This document shows positions 36,995-45,468 of a stretch of DNA of 64,000 nt, one piece after another. A model generated the notes under the pieces. The model worked only from the letters and a program-made list of their open reading frames with translations. It made no database searches and was not told the origin of the DNA. Each line of letters opens with the position of its first letter. Position 1 is the stretch's first letter. The translations under genes were made by a program, and so were the position numbers. The stretch comes from Rhodopila globiformis (GTDB taxonomy: Bacteria > Pseudomonadota > Alphaproteobacteria > Acetobacterales > Acetobacteraceae), in NCBI RefSeq assembly GCF_002937115.1, contig NZ_NHRY01000236.1, positions 1 through 64,000 on the forward strand. Reading direction: 5' to 3'.

Positions 36995-39109
36995 CTACGA
37001 CGGCTTCATCGTCAGCAACGCATCCGCCACCGTCAGGCCGGAGCCGTCGGCATGGACGATGACCGGGTTCAGTTCGAACGCCTCCACCTGCCCGCGCAAC
37101 GCCAGGGCGGCACGGGACAATGCCGCGACCAAGGCAGCAACCGGCGCCGGATCGACCGGCCTGGCGCCGCGGAAGCCGGTCAGCAGGCGGGCGGATTTCA
37201 GCGACAGTATCAGGCGCGTGGCCTCGGCGACATCGAGCGGCGCCGGCGCATGCACCACGTCGCCGAACAATTCGACCGTCGTGCCGCCGAATCCCAGCAT
37301 CATGATCGGCCCGAACGTGGGATCATTGACCATGCCGATGACCAGCTCATGCCCTTTCGGCGCCATGCGCTGCACCAGCACGCCGTCGATCGTTGCGTGC
37401 GGCGCGTGCCGGCGCACGTCCGCCAGCATGGCCCGGTAGGCCGCAGTGACCGCGTCACCATCGGCAAGGTTCAGGCGCACGCCACCGGCCTCGGTCTTGT
37501 GCGGCAGGTCCGGCGACTGGATTTTCAGCACGACCGGGAAACCAAGCCGTTGCGCTGCCGCCACGGCATCGTCCTCGGCGTGGACCAGCCGTTCCTGCGC
37601 GGGCGGCAGCCAGGCGGACAACGCCTGCCTGGCCAGATATTCCGGCACCACGCGCGGCAGGCCGGGCTGCAGCCGGTCGGGCAGCGGCTCGAACGGCTCC
37701 GGCAACGGCCGCCGCAGGGCGTCGGCATAGTCGGCAAGCCGCCCCAGCGCCACGCCGACATTGCGCAGGTTGCTGTGCACGAACAGGCCGCAACCGGCGG
37801 CGGAGGCGCGTCCGAACGCCGAGGGCAGCGTGTAGCTCCACACCGTCATCGGCTTGCCGCACGTTTCCGCCACGGCACGGACCCGCTCGGCCTCCAGCGA
37901 CGCGCGGGTCTCGCTGGCGAGCGACGTCACCAGCACGAGCATGTCGATCTCGTCCGAGCGGGCGAGATGTTCGATCACCGTCATCATCGCCGGCCCGGTG
38001 TTCGATCCCTGCGCGGTGACGTCGACCGGGTTGCCGGCGGCGCCGTAGGACGGCATCAGCGGCCGCAGCGCCGCCTGGGATGCCGCCGACAGGGCCGGCA
38101 CCGCCAGGCCGTGCGCCGACAGCGTGTCCGCCATCCAGGCGCCGCCGCCGCCCGAGACGGTGATGATGCCGGCCCGCCGCCCTTTCGGCGGCGGACAGGT
38201 CAGCACGGTGCCGGCGATGGCCACGGCTTCGTCCATGTCGTCGGCCTCGAGCACGCCGTAGCGCCGGAACACGGCGTGATAGGCGGTGTGGGAACCGGAC
38301 AAGGAAGCGGTGTGCGACGCCGTCGCCCTTGTTCCGGCATCGGATCGTCCGACCTTGATCGCGATCACGGGCTTGCCGAGGCGGCGGGCCTTTTCCAGCG
38401 CGGCGACGAAGGCGGGGCCGTTGCGTACCGCCTCGCAGAACAGCATGACGGCATGGGTGTGCGGGTCCTCGACCATGTAGTCGAGGAAGTCGGCCATGGT
38501 CAGGTCGACCTCGTTGCCGGTGGAGATCACGTAGCTGAAGCCGATGTCCGCCGCCTGGCCGCGGTTGAACAGCGCGAAGCCGATGCCGCCGGACTGCGCG
38601 ATGACGCCGACGCGCTTCGGCGAGACCAGCGTGCGGGCGGCGTCCTCTTTCGTTTCCACCGTCGGGCTGAAGGTGGTGGCGACGCGGCCGAGGGCGTTGT
38701 AGTAGCCCTCGCAGTTCGGGCCGCAGACGCGGATGCCGGTGCGTTGCGCGACGGCCTGGAGTTCCGCCTGCATGGCGCTGGCGGCGCCGCCTTCCTCGGC
38801 GAAGCCGGAACTGATGATCAGGGAGTTTTTCACGCCGGCGCGGGCGCATTCCTCCACCGCCGCCGCCACGCCGGCCGCGGGGATCGCCACCAGGGCCAGA
38901 TCCACGTCCGAAACGGCGCCGATGGACGGATAGCAAGGCAGGCCGTCGATTTCCCGGTAGCTCGGGTTGATCGGCAGGACGCGGCCGGGGAAACCGTTCT
39001 CCCGCAACTGGTGCAGAAGCCGGCCGCGGATGCGGTGCAGGTCAGGGGATGCGCCGAGAACCGCGATGGAGTCCGGCCAGAAGAAACTATGCAGCGCGTG
39101 CCCGGTCAT
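36995..39109 (-). CDS. Acyl-CoA synthetase, NDP-forming type
   Basis: A 704-residue protein of the ADP-forming acyl-CoA synthetase family. The CoA-binding domain is at residues 1-130 (SIAVLGASPDL), then succinyl-CoA ligase-like domains (SHTASLSGSHTAYHAVF near 265) and a C-terminal ATP-grasp domain from about 480 (KIQSPDLPHKTEAGGVRLNL). Such enzymes activate or regenerate short organic acids. It overlaps the first acyl-CoA dehydrogenase by 4 bp (ATGA), so it probably activates the acid those dehydrogenases oxidise. Substrate unknown. Confidence 0.9.
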   Translation of the reverse strand: MTGHALHSFFWPDSIAVLGASPDLHRIRGRLLHQLRENGFPGRVLPINPSYREIDGLPCYPSIGAVSDVDLALVAIPAAGVAAAVEECARAGVKNSLIISSGFAEEGGAASAMQAELQAVAQRTGIRVCGPNCEGYYNALGRVATTFSPTVETKEDAARTLVSPKRVGVIAQSGGIGFALFNRGQAADIGFSYVISTGNEVDLTMADFLDYMVEDPHTHAVMLFCEAVRNGPAFVAALEKARRLGKPVIAIKVGRSDAGTRATASHTASLSGSHTAYHAVFRRYGVLEADDMDEAVAIAGTVLTCPPPKGRRAGIITVSGGGGAWMADTLSAHGLAVPALSAASQAALRPLMPSYGAAGNPVDVTAQGSNTGPAMMTVIEHLARSDEIDMLVLVTSLASETRASLEAERVRAVAETCGKPMTVWSYTLPSAFGRASAAGCGLFVHSNLRNVGVALGRLADYADALRRPLPEPFEPLPDRLQPGLPRVVPEYLARQALSAWLPPAQERLVHAEDDAVAAAQRLGFPVVLKIQSPDLPHKTEAGGVRLNLADGDAVTAAYRAMLADVRRHAPHATIDGVLVQRMAPKGHELVIGMVNDPTFGPIMMLGFGGTTVELFGDVVHAPAPLDVAEATRLILSLKSARLLTGFRGARPVDPAPVAALVAALSRAALALRGQVEAFELNPVIVHADGSGLTVADALLTMKPS

Positions 39110-40341
39110 TTGCGCGTCCCGGTGGGGATGTCCCGGAACGGCATGCCCTTGTCGGCGCGCGGGTCCTGCGGCAGGCCGAGCACGCGTTCGGCGATGATGT
39201 TCTTCATGATCTCGTCGGTGCCGCCGGCCAGGCGCAGCGCCGGCGAGTAGAGCAGCGCTTCCTCGAAAATTCCGGCCACCGGCATCGTTTCGCCCATGGC
39301 CGGCCCGGCCATGCCGATCATGTCGAGGCCGTAAGAGAGGATGTCCTGTAGTTTGTTGGCGGCAACGACCTTGACGATGGAGGATTCCGGCCCGGGCGTC
39401 TGGCCGCGCGACAACGCGGTGATGCCCCGGAACTTGGTGTATTTCAGCCCCTGTGAGCGGACGTAGAATTCCGCCAGCTTTTCCTGCACGGCGGAATCGT
39501 CGATCGCCGGGCCGTTCTCCAGCTCGATCGTTTGCGCCAAGCGGAACAGTTCGGCGACGTCCGGGCCGGGCGCGTCGCGCATGCCGTGCCGTTCGTTCAT
39601 CAGCGTGGTCAGCGCCACCTTCCAGCCGGCGCCGACGGGACCGACGCGGCGGCTGTCGGGGATGCGGACATCGTTGAAGAACACCTCGTTGAAATGCGAC
39701 GATCCGGAAATCTGCCGGATCGGCCTTATTTCGATGCCGGGCGTTTTCATGTCGAGGATGAAGAAGGTCAGCCCTTCATGCTTCGGCACGTCCGGATTGC
39801 TGCGCGCCACCAGGATGCCGAAATCGCTGTAGTGGGCGCCGGAGTTCCAGATCTTCTGGCCGTTGACGACCCACTCGTCACCCTGCTTCTCGGCCCGGGT
39901 GCGCAATGCCGCCAGGTCCGACCCGCCGCCGGGCTCGCTGAACAGCTGGCACCAGACTTCCTCGGCGCGCATCGCCGGCTTGACGAACCGCTCGCGCTGT
40001 TCCGGCGTGCCCCAGGTGCAGATCGTCGGCTGCGCGAGGTTGATGCCGATGCCGAACAGGCCGGTCAGCACGTCGTATTTCGCTTCCTCCTGGTTGTAGA
40101 TCACGTGCTGGATGGGCGTGCCGCCGCCACCGCCCCATTCCACCGGCCAGTGGATGCCGACGAAACCGGCCTCGTACTTGCGGCGCTGGAAATCTTTCGC
40201 CCGCTCCATCGCGCCGGGCGCGTCCTGGCCGCGGCGGTAGCCTTCCACCGCGCCGGGCTTGCGGCGTTCGGCGTTGGCGTCGAGGAAGGCGCGGCACTTC
40301 GCGCGGAACGCGGCTTCTTCCGGTGTGTCTTCGAAGTCCAT
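39106..40341 (-). CDS. Acyl-CoA dehydrogenase (first subunit-like copy)
   Basis: An FAD-dependent acyl-CoA dehydrogenase of 411 residues. Family features are CTWGTPEQRERFVKPAMRAEEVWCQLFSEPGGGSDLAALRT (split here: the FSEPGGGSDL loop binds FAD) and the C-terminal ALRLAGGTDEIMKNIIAERVLG. It oxidises an acyl-CoA to the 2-enoyl-CoA and passes electrons to ETF. It lies 13 bp downstream of a second dehydrogenase gene. Paired dehydrogenase genes like this sometimes encode hetero-oligomeric enzymes, for example in steroid side-chain degradation; this is a possibility, not shown here. Confidence 0.92.
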   Translation of the reverse strand: MDFEDTPEEAAFRAKCRAFLDANAERRKPGAVEGYRRGQDAPGAMERAKDFQRRKYEAGFVGIHWPVEWGGGGGTPIQHVIYNQEEAKYDVLTGLFGIGINLAQPTICTWGTPEQRERFVKPAMRAEEVWCQLFSEPGGGSDLAALRTRAEKQGDEWVVNGQKIWNSGAHYSDFGILVARSNPDVPKHEGLTFFILDMKTPGIEIRPIRQISGSSHFNEVFFNDVRIPDSRRVGPVGAGWKVALTTLMNERHGMRDAPGPDVAELFRLAQTIELENGPAIDDSAVQEKLAEFYVRSQGLKYTKFRGITALSRGQTPGPESSIVKVVAANKLQDILSYGLDMIGMAGPAMGETMPVAGIFEEALLYSPALRLAGGTDEIMKNIIAERVLGLPQDPRADKGMPFRDIPTGTRK

Positions 40342-40354
40342 CGGGTGGCCTCCT

Positions 40355-41476
40355 TTATGCCGCGATCAGGTCGTTGCGGGCGCGCAGTTCATCGATCAGG
40401 CGATGCTTCCACTCGCGCGTGCCGCCGAGCGCCAGGCTCAGCAGCCGGGCGCGGCGGTAATACAGGTGGCAGTCCATCTGCCAGGTGAAGCCCATGCCGC
40501 CGTGGGTCTGGATGTTTTCCTTGGTGACGAACCATCCCGCCTCGGACGCGGCGATGCGGGCGACGGAGGCCGCGACCGGCAGTTCCGCGGCGCCGGTGTG
40601 CACCGCCCAGGCGCCGTAATAGGCGTTGGAGCGTGCCAGCTCGACCTGAATGTACATATCCGCCAGCTTGTGCTTGATGCCCTGGAACGAGCCGATCGGC
40701 CGACCGAAAGCGTAACGTTCCTTGGCGTAGGCGACGGCCATGTCCAGCGCGGCCTGGGCGCCGCCGACCTGCTCGAATGCCATCGGGACGGCGGCGTAGT
40801 CGAGAAGGCGATGGATCGTTCCGGGTCCAGTACTGCCCGGCAGCGGTTCGGCGCGCGCGGCGGTGAGGTCCAGGCGGGCGTGCGAGCGGGTGGGATCGAT
40901 GGTGGCGACGGTCTCGCGGCTGACGCCGGGGGCGTTCAGGTCGACGATGTGCAGCCAGGCATGGCGGCCGCCGCCGTTGACCGCGACCACGGCGAAGTCG
41001 GCGATATCGCCGTCCGGCACCGCCAGTTTCGTTCCGGTCACGTGACCCGAGGCGATGGAATGCAGCAGCTTCGCCGGGTCCGCCGGGCCGGGCTGCTCGG
41101 CCATCGCGAAGGTGCCGATGACCTCGCCGGACGCGAGCTTCGGCAGCCAGTGCTGCTTCTGATGCTCCGAGCCGAACAGCATGATCGCCTCGGTCGCCAG
41201 ATAGACCGAGGACGAGAACGGCACCGGCGCCACCGCGCGGCCGAGTTCCTCGGCCAGCACGCAGACGCCCAGGCGGCCGAGGCCGACGCCGCCGTACTCC
41301 TCGGGAATTGCCGCCCCGGTCCAACCCATCTCCGCGATCGCCCGCCAAAGGTCGGCCGCGTAGGGCTCGGACGTCTCCAGGATGCGGCGCGGCACCGAGG
41401 GCGGGCAGCGATCCGCCAGGAACCGCCGCGCCTGGTCGCGGAGCTGGATCAGCTCCTCGGGGAAATCGAAGTTCAT
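40355..41476 (-). CDS. Acyl-CoA dehydrogenase (second copy)
   Basis: A 373-residue acyl-CoA dehydrogenase of a more divergent type. The N-terminus (MNFDFPEELIQLRDQARRFL) and PEEYGGVGLGRLGVCVLAEELG are typical, and the C-terminal QTHGGMGFTWQMDCHLYYRRA carries the flavin-side motif. The FSEPGGGSDL loop of the other copy is replaced by FAMAEQPGPADP. This one may be the non-catalytic or partner subunit. The frame is open to 41536, but ATG 41476 is preferred. First gene of a three-gene minus-strand operon. Confidence 0.9.
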   Translation of the reverse strand: MNFDFPEELIQLRDQARRFLADRCPPSVPRRILETSEPYAADLWRAIAEMGWTGAAIPEEYGGVGLGRLGVCVLAEELGRAVAPVPFSSSVYLATEAIMLFGSEHQKQHWLPKLASGEVIGTFAMAEQPGPADPAKLLHSIASGHVTGTKLAVPDGDIADFAVVAVNGGGRHAWLHIVDLNAPGVSRETVATIDPTRSHARLDLTAARAEPLPGSTGPGTIHRLLDYAAVPMAFEQVGGAQAALDMAVAYAKERYAFGRPIGSFQGIKHKLADMYIQVELARSNAYYGAWAVHTGAAELPVAASVARIAASEAGWFVTKENIQTHGGMGFTWQMDCHLYYRRARLLSLALGGTREWKHRLIDELRARNDLIAA

Positions 41477-41580
41477 GATGGCTTGGCCTTCTTCCGTCCC
41501 TGGTGGGATTGTTATCCGGGGATCAGGGGGGAACAAGCCTTGGGGCCGGAACGGTCAGGCCCTTGACGCCATGACTGGCG

Positions 41581-41913
41581 TTACTCGTAATGCTGGCGGC
41601 ACATGGCAATTTCAATCCGCTGGTCAGCACCTGTCTTGCCCACAATACGATACGCCAGGCGATGTTCACCGCTGATGCGGCGCGACCACCAGTCCGACAG
41701 GTCGCCTTTTCAACGGCTCGGGCTTGCCCGGGCCTTTGGACATGGCGCGGCGAGCGTCCTCGATCAGGAGATTGATCCTGCCCGGCATGGCCTGACCGAT
41801 CTGGGCCAGCGCTGGAACTCCTCCTCCGACAGGATGACGACGTTGCCCTTGCCGTTCTGGCGCGTAACGACGATCGGCACGCGGCTGACGCATTGCCCGG
41901 CTTCGCTATCCAT
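41581..41913 (-). pseudogene. Decayed yefM-yoeB toxin-antitoxin module
   Basis: From ATG 41913 the reading frame gives an antitoxin-like core (VPIVVTRQNGKGNVVILSEEEF) and then breaks. In a second frame, a YoeB-like toxin follows (GRINLLIEDARRAM, GKPEPLK). After a frameshift at the four-A run (TTTT at 41707-41710 on the plus strand), the toxin C-terminus continues as DLSDWWSRRISGEHRLAYRI and ends in MCRQHYE at 41581. The C-terminus of YefM and N-terminus of YoeB are missing, so the two genes appear fused by deletion. Removing one A restores LKGDLSDWW. YoeB is an mRNA interferase acting at the ribosome; this copy cannot be functional. Confidence 0.75.
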
Positions 41914-42286
41914 TGATCAAACGTTTGATCTCAAGGCGCGCGCGGCCGAAGTTGAGCAGCAGGCAAAGCCAGAGCCGGGTTGCCTTCAGATAGTTCATGC
42001 ACTGGGCCATGTGGACCGCATCCAGCGCCTGGACGGCGTTCAGCTCGACAAGCACCGTATCTTCCACCAACAAATCGGCTGTATACGCGCCGATAACCAC
42101 ATCATCATAATAGACTGCCACATTGTATTGCTGCTGGACCATCAGTCCCGCCTTGCGCAATTCGTAGGCCAGGGCGTTCTCATAGACCTTTTCCAGAAAT
42201 CCCGAGCCAAGCTTATTCGAAACCAGAAGCGCGCACCCGATGATCCTGTTGGAAAGATCATTCGCAACATCCTTATTTGTGTTCAT
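41906..42286 (-). CDS. GxxExxY family protein
   Basis: A 126-residue protein of the GxxExxY family, with the signature GSGFLEKVYENAL and the strand pattern VVIGAYTADLLVEDTVLVELNAV. The fold resembles PD-(D/E)XK nucleases, but no function is established. ATG 42286 gives the start MNTNKDVANDLSN, a family-typical beginning. Its first codons are part of a 20-bp inverted repeat (see 42278-42360). Its 3' end overlaps the start of the decayed toxin-antitoxin remnant by 8 bp. Confidence 0.85.
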   Translation of the reverse strand: MNTNKDVANDLSNRIIGCALLVSNKLGSGFLEKVYENALAYELRKAGLMVQQQYNVAVYYDDVVIGAYTADLLVEDTVLVELNAVQALDAVHMAQCMNYLKATRLWLCLLLNFGRARLEIKRLING

Positions 42287-42360
42287 TTGTGGTTGATATC
42301 CTTGGCTGGATTCGGCACAGCGGCGGAACTGAACAAGATAATCAACCACAAATGAACACA
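42278..42360. repeat. Inverted repeat at the GxxExxY gene start
   Basis: TGTGTTCATTTGTGGTTGAT at 42278-42297 is repeated exactly, inverted, at 42341-42360. A second partial copy (16 bp) follows immediately at 42361-42376. The left arm contains the first codons of the GxxExxY gene; the right arm lies next to the stop of the hydratase alpha gene. The local sequence is AT-richer than its surroundings. Confidence 0.9.
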
Positions 42361-42376
42361 AATGAACACAAATAAG

Positions 42377-42997
42377 TTATGAACGTGTTTCGCTGCCTGT
42401 GCCCACAGCGGCAGGCTGAGCCTCCGGCACCGTCACGCCGATCATGTCGCCCACCCGGACGATTGCGGCCAGTTGTTCCTCATCCCAGCCCTCGGTTCCG
42501 TCCGGACGCCGCGGCAGCACCATCCAGCGGTAATCCGCGGTCGAGTCCACCACCCGCAGCTTGACTGTATCCGGAATGACCGTCTTCCACTCCGACGCCA
42601 GCAGTTCCCGCGGATCGCGGATGGCGCGGGCGCGGTAGGCGGCGGACTTGTACCAGAACGGCGGATACCCCAGCACCGCCCGCGGATAGCAACTGCACAG
42701 CGTGCAGACCACAAGGTGATGCACCTCAAGCCCATTCTCCAGCACGCCCAGCGGCGGTAGGCCACGCATGCGGATGCCCAGTGCTTCCGCTGCGCGCGTG
42801 CCGTCCTCCAGCAGCAGGCCGCGGTAATCCGGGTCGACCCACGCCTTGGCGACCATGCGTGCGCCCTGGCCCGGACTGGCGGCATCGGTGCTGGCGATCT
42901 GGGCGTGCACCTCCGGCGAAGTAACAATCCCCTTGCGCTCCAGCAACGCCCGCACCGCCGCCAGCAGCTGATCGCTGTCCGCTTCCAGGATGGTCAT
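42377..42997 (-). CDS. Nitrile hydratase alpha / thiocyanate hydrolase gamma-like subunit
   Basis: The metal-binding subunit, 206 residues. The claw motif VVCTLCSCYP has Cys98, Cys101, Ser102 and Cys103; a threonine after the first cysteine is typical of cobalt-type enzymes. The rest (YPRAVLGYPPFWYKSAAYRARAI near 104-126, MVLPRRPDGTEGWDEE near 165-180) follows nitrile hydratase alpha. The enzyme would hydrate a nitrile to an amide, or hydrolyse thiocyanate to carbonyl sulfide and ammonia. It overlaps the upstream subunit gene by 4 bp (ATGA). See the neighbouring entries for the split beta subunit. Confidence 0.88.
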   Translation of the reverse strand: MTILEADSDQLLAAVRALLERKGIVTSPEVHAQIASTDAASPGQGARMVAKAWVDPDYRGLLLEDGTRAAEALGIRMRGLPPLGVLENGLEVHHLVVCTLCSCYPRAVLGYPPFWYKSAAYRARAIRDPRELLASEWKTVIPDTVKLRVVDSTADYRWMVLPRRPDGTEGWDEEQLAAIVRVGDMIGVTVPEAQPAAVGTGSETRS

Positions 42998-43272
42998 GGC
43001 CGCTCCAGCCAATGTTCGAAGATCTCGATCAGCAGTTCGTCGTCCGGCTTCGCCTCCGGCCAGACCGCGCCCTTGCGGAAGCGTACGTGATACAGCGGCC
43101 GCGTTTCCGCCGGACGAGCGAACGCCAGGTCCTCGGGGTTGGGGAAATCGCCCAGGTGCCGCACGATCTCGCCGGTTACGCCGCGCACGTAATGCGGCGT
43201 GCGGATGTGCACCGGCCCGGTCGCCTCCGGCCACGCATCCTTCACCCGCACCGTCTCACCCGGAGCGAACAT
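42994..43272 (-). CDS. Nitrile hydratase beta C-terminal half as separate subunit
   Basis: A 92-residue protein matching only the C-terminal SH3-like barrel of nitrile hydratase beta (FAPGETVRVKDAWP, TPHYVRGVTGEIVRHLGDFPNPEDLAF, then LYHVRFRKGAVWPEA). In ordinary nitrile hydratase this half is fused to the N-terminal half. In thiocyanate hydrolase the two halves are separate alpha and beta subunits. It overlaps the N-half gene by 1 bp and the alpha gene by 4 bp. Confidence 0.85.
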   Translation of the reverse strand: MFAPGETVRVKDAWPEATGPVHIRTPHYVRGVTGEIVRHLGDFPNPEDLAFARPAETRPLYHVRFRKGAVWPEAKPDDELLIEIFEHWLERP

Positions 43273-43580
43273 CAGCCTGCCTCGAGCGCGGCGCGCAGCT
43301 CGGCTTCGGTGATCACGCCTCGCCGCAGCAGGTTGTCGGCGATCGAGCGGATCCAGCGCTGGTAATAGCCCAGCCGGTGATAATCGGCCTCGGGAATTGC
43401 CTCGATCCCGCGCCGCAGTTCATCGACGCTCATCAGGTCCCGCGCCGACAGCAACTGCCGCAGCGCATCGACCTCCCGGTCAAAGTCGGTCAGGCTGTGC
43501 GGCTCGGTATCCACCGGCTCGCACATGAACTTCGACGCTCCGCCCAGGTCGTGGTGAGCCCGTCTGGCTTCCTTGTCCAT
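43272..43580 (-). CDS. Nitrile hydratase beta N-terminal half as separate subunit
   Basis: A 102-residue protein matching the N-terminal helical half of nitrile hydratase beta: HHDLGGASKF at the start, then DFDREVDALRQLL, IPEADYHRLGYYQRWIRSI and GVITEAELRAAL. It could be a thiocyanate-hydrolase-type beta subunit, or an activator of the p14K type, which shares this fold. The gene order N-half, C-half, metal subunit, with overlapping stops and starts, argues for a three-subunit enzyme. No separate activator gene is beside it. Start MDKEARRAHH at 43580 is preferred over 43598. Confidence 0.8.
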   Translation of the reverse strand: MDKEARRAHHDLGGASKFMCEPVDTEPHSLTDFDREVDALRQLLSARDLMSVDELRRGIEAIPEADYHRLGYYQRWIRSIADNLLRRGVITEAELRAALEAG

Positions 43581-43608
43581 GCCGCGACGATAGCCCATCT
43601 TGTGCCAA

Positions 43609-44382
43609 ATGCCAGAGCATCACCGACTCCTGACCGCCAGCGATCCCGCCCCTGTCCGCGTGCTGCGAGAAAACGGCACCTCCGATATCTTCCTGACGGC
43701 AGACCACGCCGGGTGGCTGATCCCGGCGGCGCTGGGCGACCTGGGCGTGCCGGCGGCCGAACGGCTCCGCCACATCGCCTGGGACATCGGCATCGCCGGC
43801 GTGACCGAGCGCCTGTCGGAACTGCTGGACGCAACGGCGATTCTCCAGGCCTATTCCCGCCTGGTCATCGACTGCAACCGCCACCCGTCCTGGGACAGCG
43901 CGATGCCGGAAATCAGCGAATACACGGTGGTTCCCGGCAACCGGACCCTGACCGAGGCCGACAAGGCCGCCCGCGCCGCCGCGATCTTCACCCCCTACCA
44001 CGACCGCATCCGGGCCCTGCTGGACGCCCGCGCCCACCGCCGCACCGTGCTGATCGCCATGCACAGCTTCACCCCCTCCTTCAAAGGCGAAAGCCGCGCC
44101 ATGCAGATCGGCGTCCTGTACGACAAGGACCCACGCCTCGCGAACATCCTGCTGGACCTGCTGCGGCAGGAAGGCGACCTGATCGTCGGCGACAACGCCC
44201 CCTATGCGCTCGGCGACCACACAGACTATAGCGTGCCGACCCATGGGCACCGGCGGGGGCTGGCGCATGTCGAGATCGAGATCCGCCAGGACCTGATCGC
44301 CGAGCCGGAAGGCCAGGTCGCTTGGGCCCGCCGCCTCGCCCGCCTGTTCACCGCCGCCGACGAAAGGCTCAAGGCCGCCTGA
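43609..44382 (+). CDS. N-formylglutamate amidohydrolase
   Basis: A zinc-dependent amidohydrolase of 257 residues. Family motifs are TADHAGWLIP near residue 31, HIAWDIGI near 56, and LIAMHSFTPSFKG near 146. The enzyme releases formate from N-formylglutamate (HutG in histidine degradation) or from related N-formyl amino acids. No other hut gene is nearby, so the substrate is open. ATG 43609 (MPEHHRLLTASD) is preferred to the upstream TTG at 43600. It diverges from the hydratase genes across about 28 bp. Confidence 0.88.
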   Translation: MPEHHRLLTASDPAPVRVLRENGTSDIFLTADHAGWLIPAALGDLGVPAAERLRHIAWDIGIAGVTERLSELLDATAILQAYSRLVIDCNRHPSWDSAMPEISEYTVVPGNRTLTEADKAARAAAIFTPYHDRIRALLDARAHRRTVLIAMHSFTPSFKGESRAMQIGVLYDKDPRLANILLDLLRQEGDLIVGDNAPYALGDHTDYSVPTHGHRRGLAHVEIEIRQDLIAEPEGQVAWARRLARLFTAADERLKAA

Positions 44383-44433
44383 CGCCCTGCTTTGAGAAAA
44401 GGGGACCACCGCCATGACGAGACCCGCCCGCTG

Positions 44434-45159
44434 ATGCCAGCCGTCCCCCGTAAGGCGCGCGTGGCAAAGCCCCCCGCCAGCGCCACGCCGCTGATGACCC
44501 TGGCCGAGGTGCGCGGCTTCATCGAGGCGCTGGCCGCGCACAACCCGGCGCCGGAAACCGAGCTGACCTTCATCAACCCGTTCACCCTGCTGATCGCCGT
44601 CGTGCTGTCGGCGCAGGCCACCGATGTCTCGGTCAACCGCGCCACCGTCACGCTGTTCGCCGCGGCGCCCACGCCCGCCGCCATGGTCGCCCTCGGCGTC
44701 GATGGCGTCGCGTCGCACATCCGCTCCATCGGCCTGTGGCAGGGCAAGGCGCGCAACGTCGTGGAACTGTCGCGCGTCCTGGTCGAGAAGCACGGCGGCG
44801 AAGTGCCGAACGACCGCGCGGCGCTGGAGGCGCTGCCCGGCGTCGGCCGCAAGACCGCCAACGTGGTGCTGAACGTGGCGTTCGGCGAAAGCACCATGGC
44901 GGTGGACACCCACATCTTCCGCCTGGGCAACCGCACCGGCCTCGCCCCCGGCAAGACCCCGCGAGAGGTCGAGGACGCGCTGGTCAGGCGCATCCCACCC
45001 GAGCGGCTGCGGGACTCCCACCACTGGCTGATCCTGCACGGCCGCTATGTCTGCAAGGCACGGCGGCCCGAATGCTGGCGCTGCGTCGCCGCGCGCTGGT
45101 GCCACTACGGCGACAAGACTCCGGCCCCGGGCAAGGCCGAGCCGGTTCAGGCGACCTGA
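44434..45159 (+). CDS. nth: Endonuclease III
   Basis: Nth is a bifunctional DNA glycosylase/AP lyase for oxidised pyrimidines. The helix-hairpin-helix is LPGVGRKTANVVL, with catalytic Lys in GRKT, and the catalytic Asp is in VDTHIFRL. The [4Fe-4S] cluster cysteines have the expected C-x6-C-x2-C-x5-C spacing (CKARRPECWRCVAARWC). The frame is open from 44392; ATG 44434 gives a 241-residue product with a short basic N-terminus. Its last 13 bp overlap the convergent ACT-like gene. Confidence 0.96.
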   Translation: MPAVPRKARVAKPPASATPLMTLAEVRGFIEALAAHNPAPETELTFINPFTLLIAVVLSAQATDVSVNRATVTLFAAAPTPAAMVALGVDGVASHIRSIGLWQGKARNVVELSRVLVEKHGGEVPNDRAALEALPGVGRKTANVVLNVAFGESTMAVDTHIFRLGNRTGLAPGKTPREVEDALVRRIPPERLRDSHHWLILHGRYVCKARRPECWRCVAARWCHYGDKTPAPGKAEPVQAT

Positions 45160-45425
45160 CGCAGGCAGGGACGGGCGATGCGCACCACGTTGCGCACGCC
45201 GACGACCTGGCGCAGGTTGCCCTCGACCACGTGGACGTATTCCGCCGGCATCGCCTCCATGGCGATTTCCACGTGCAGGATGTCGCCGGCGCGGTGCGAC
45301 CACATCCGGTCGGGCACCAGGTCGCGCTTGGCGTAGGGTTGCAGCAGCCGGGACAGCAGCCCCGGCGCAACATCGGCATCGAGCATGAATCGAACGGATA
45401 CAGTGGACTGAACGTCGTCAGACAT
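45147..45425 (-). CDS. ACT-domain-like small protein
   Basis: A 92-residue protein with the beta-alpha-beta-beta-alpha-beta pattern of a single ACT domain (VSVRFMLDADVAPGLLSRLLQPYAK, then VEGNLRQVVGVRNVVRIA). ACT domains usually bind amino acids and regulate metabolic enzymes or transport. This one is stand-alone. It is preceded by a candidate leader peptide (45477-45524) and a stem-loop. Its 3' end overlaps nth by 13 bp. Function unknown; amino-acid sensing is the natural guess. Confidence 0.7.
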   Translation of the reverse strand: MSDDVQSTVSVRFMLDADVAPGLLSRLLQPYAKRDLVPDRMWSHRAGDILHVEIAMEAMPAEYVHVVEGNLRQVVGVRNVVRIARPCLRQVA

Positions 45426-45468
45426 GAGTAAAATCCCAGAGCGAGAATGCGAAGAAGCGGGTCAACCC

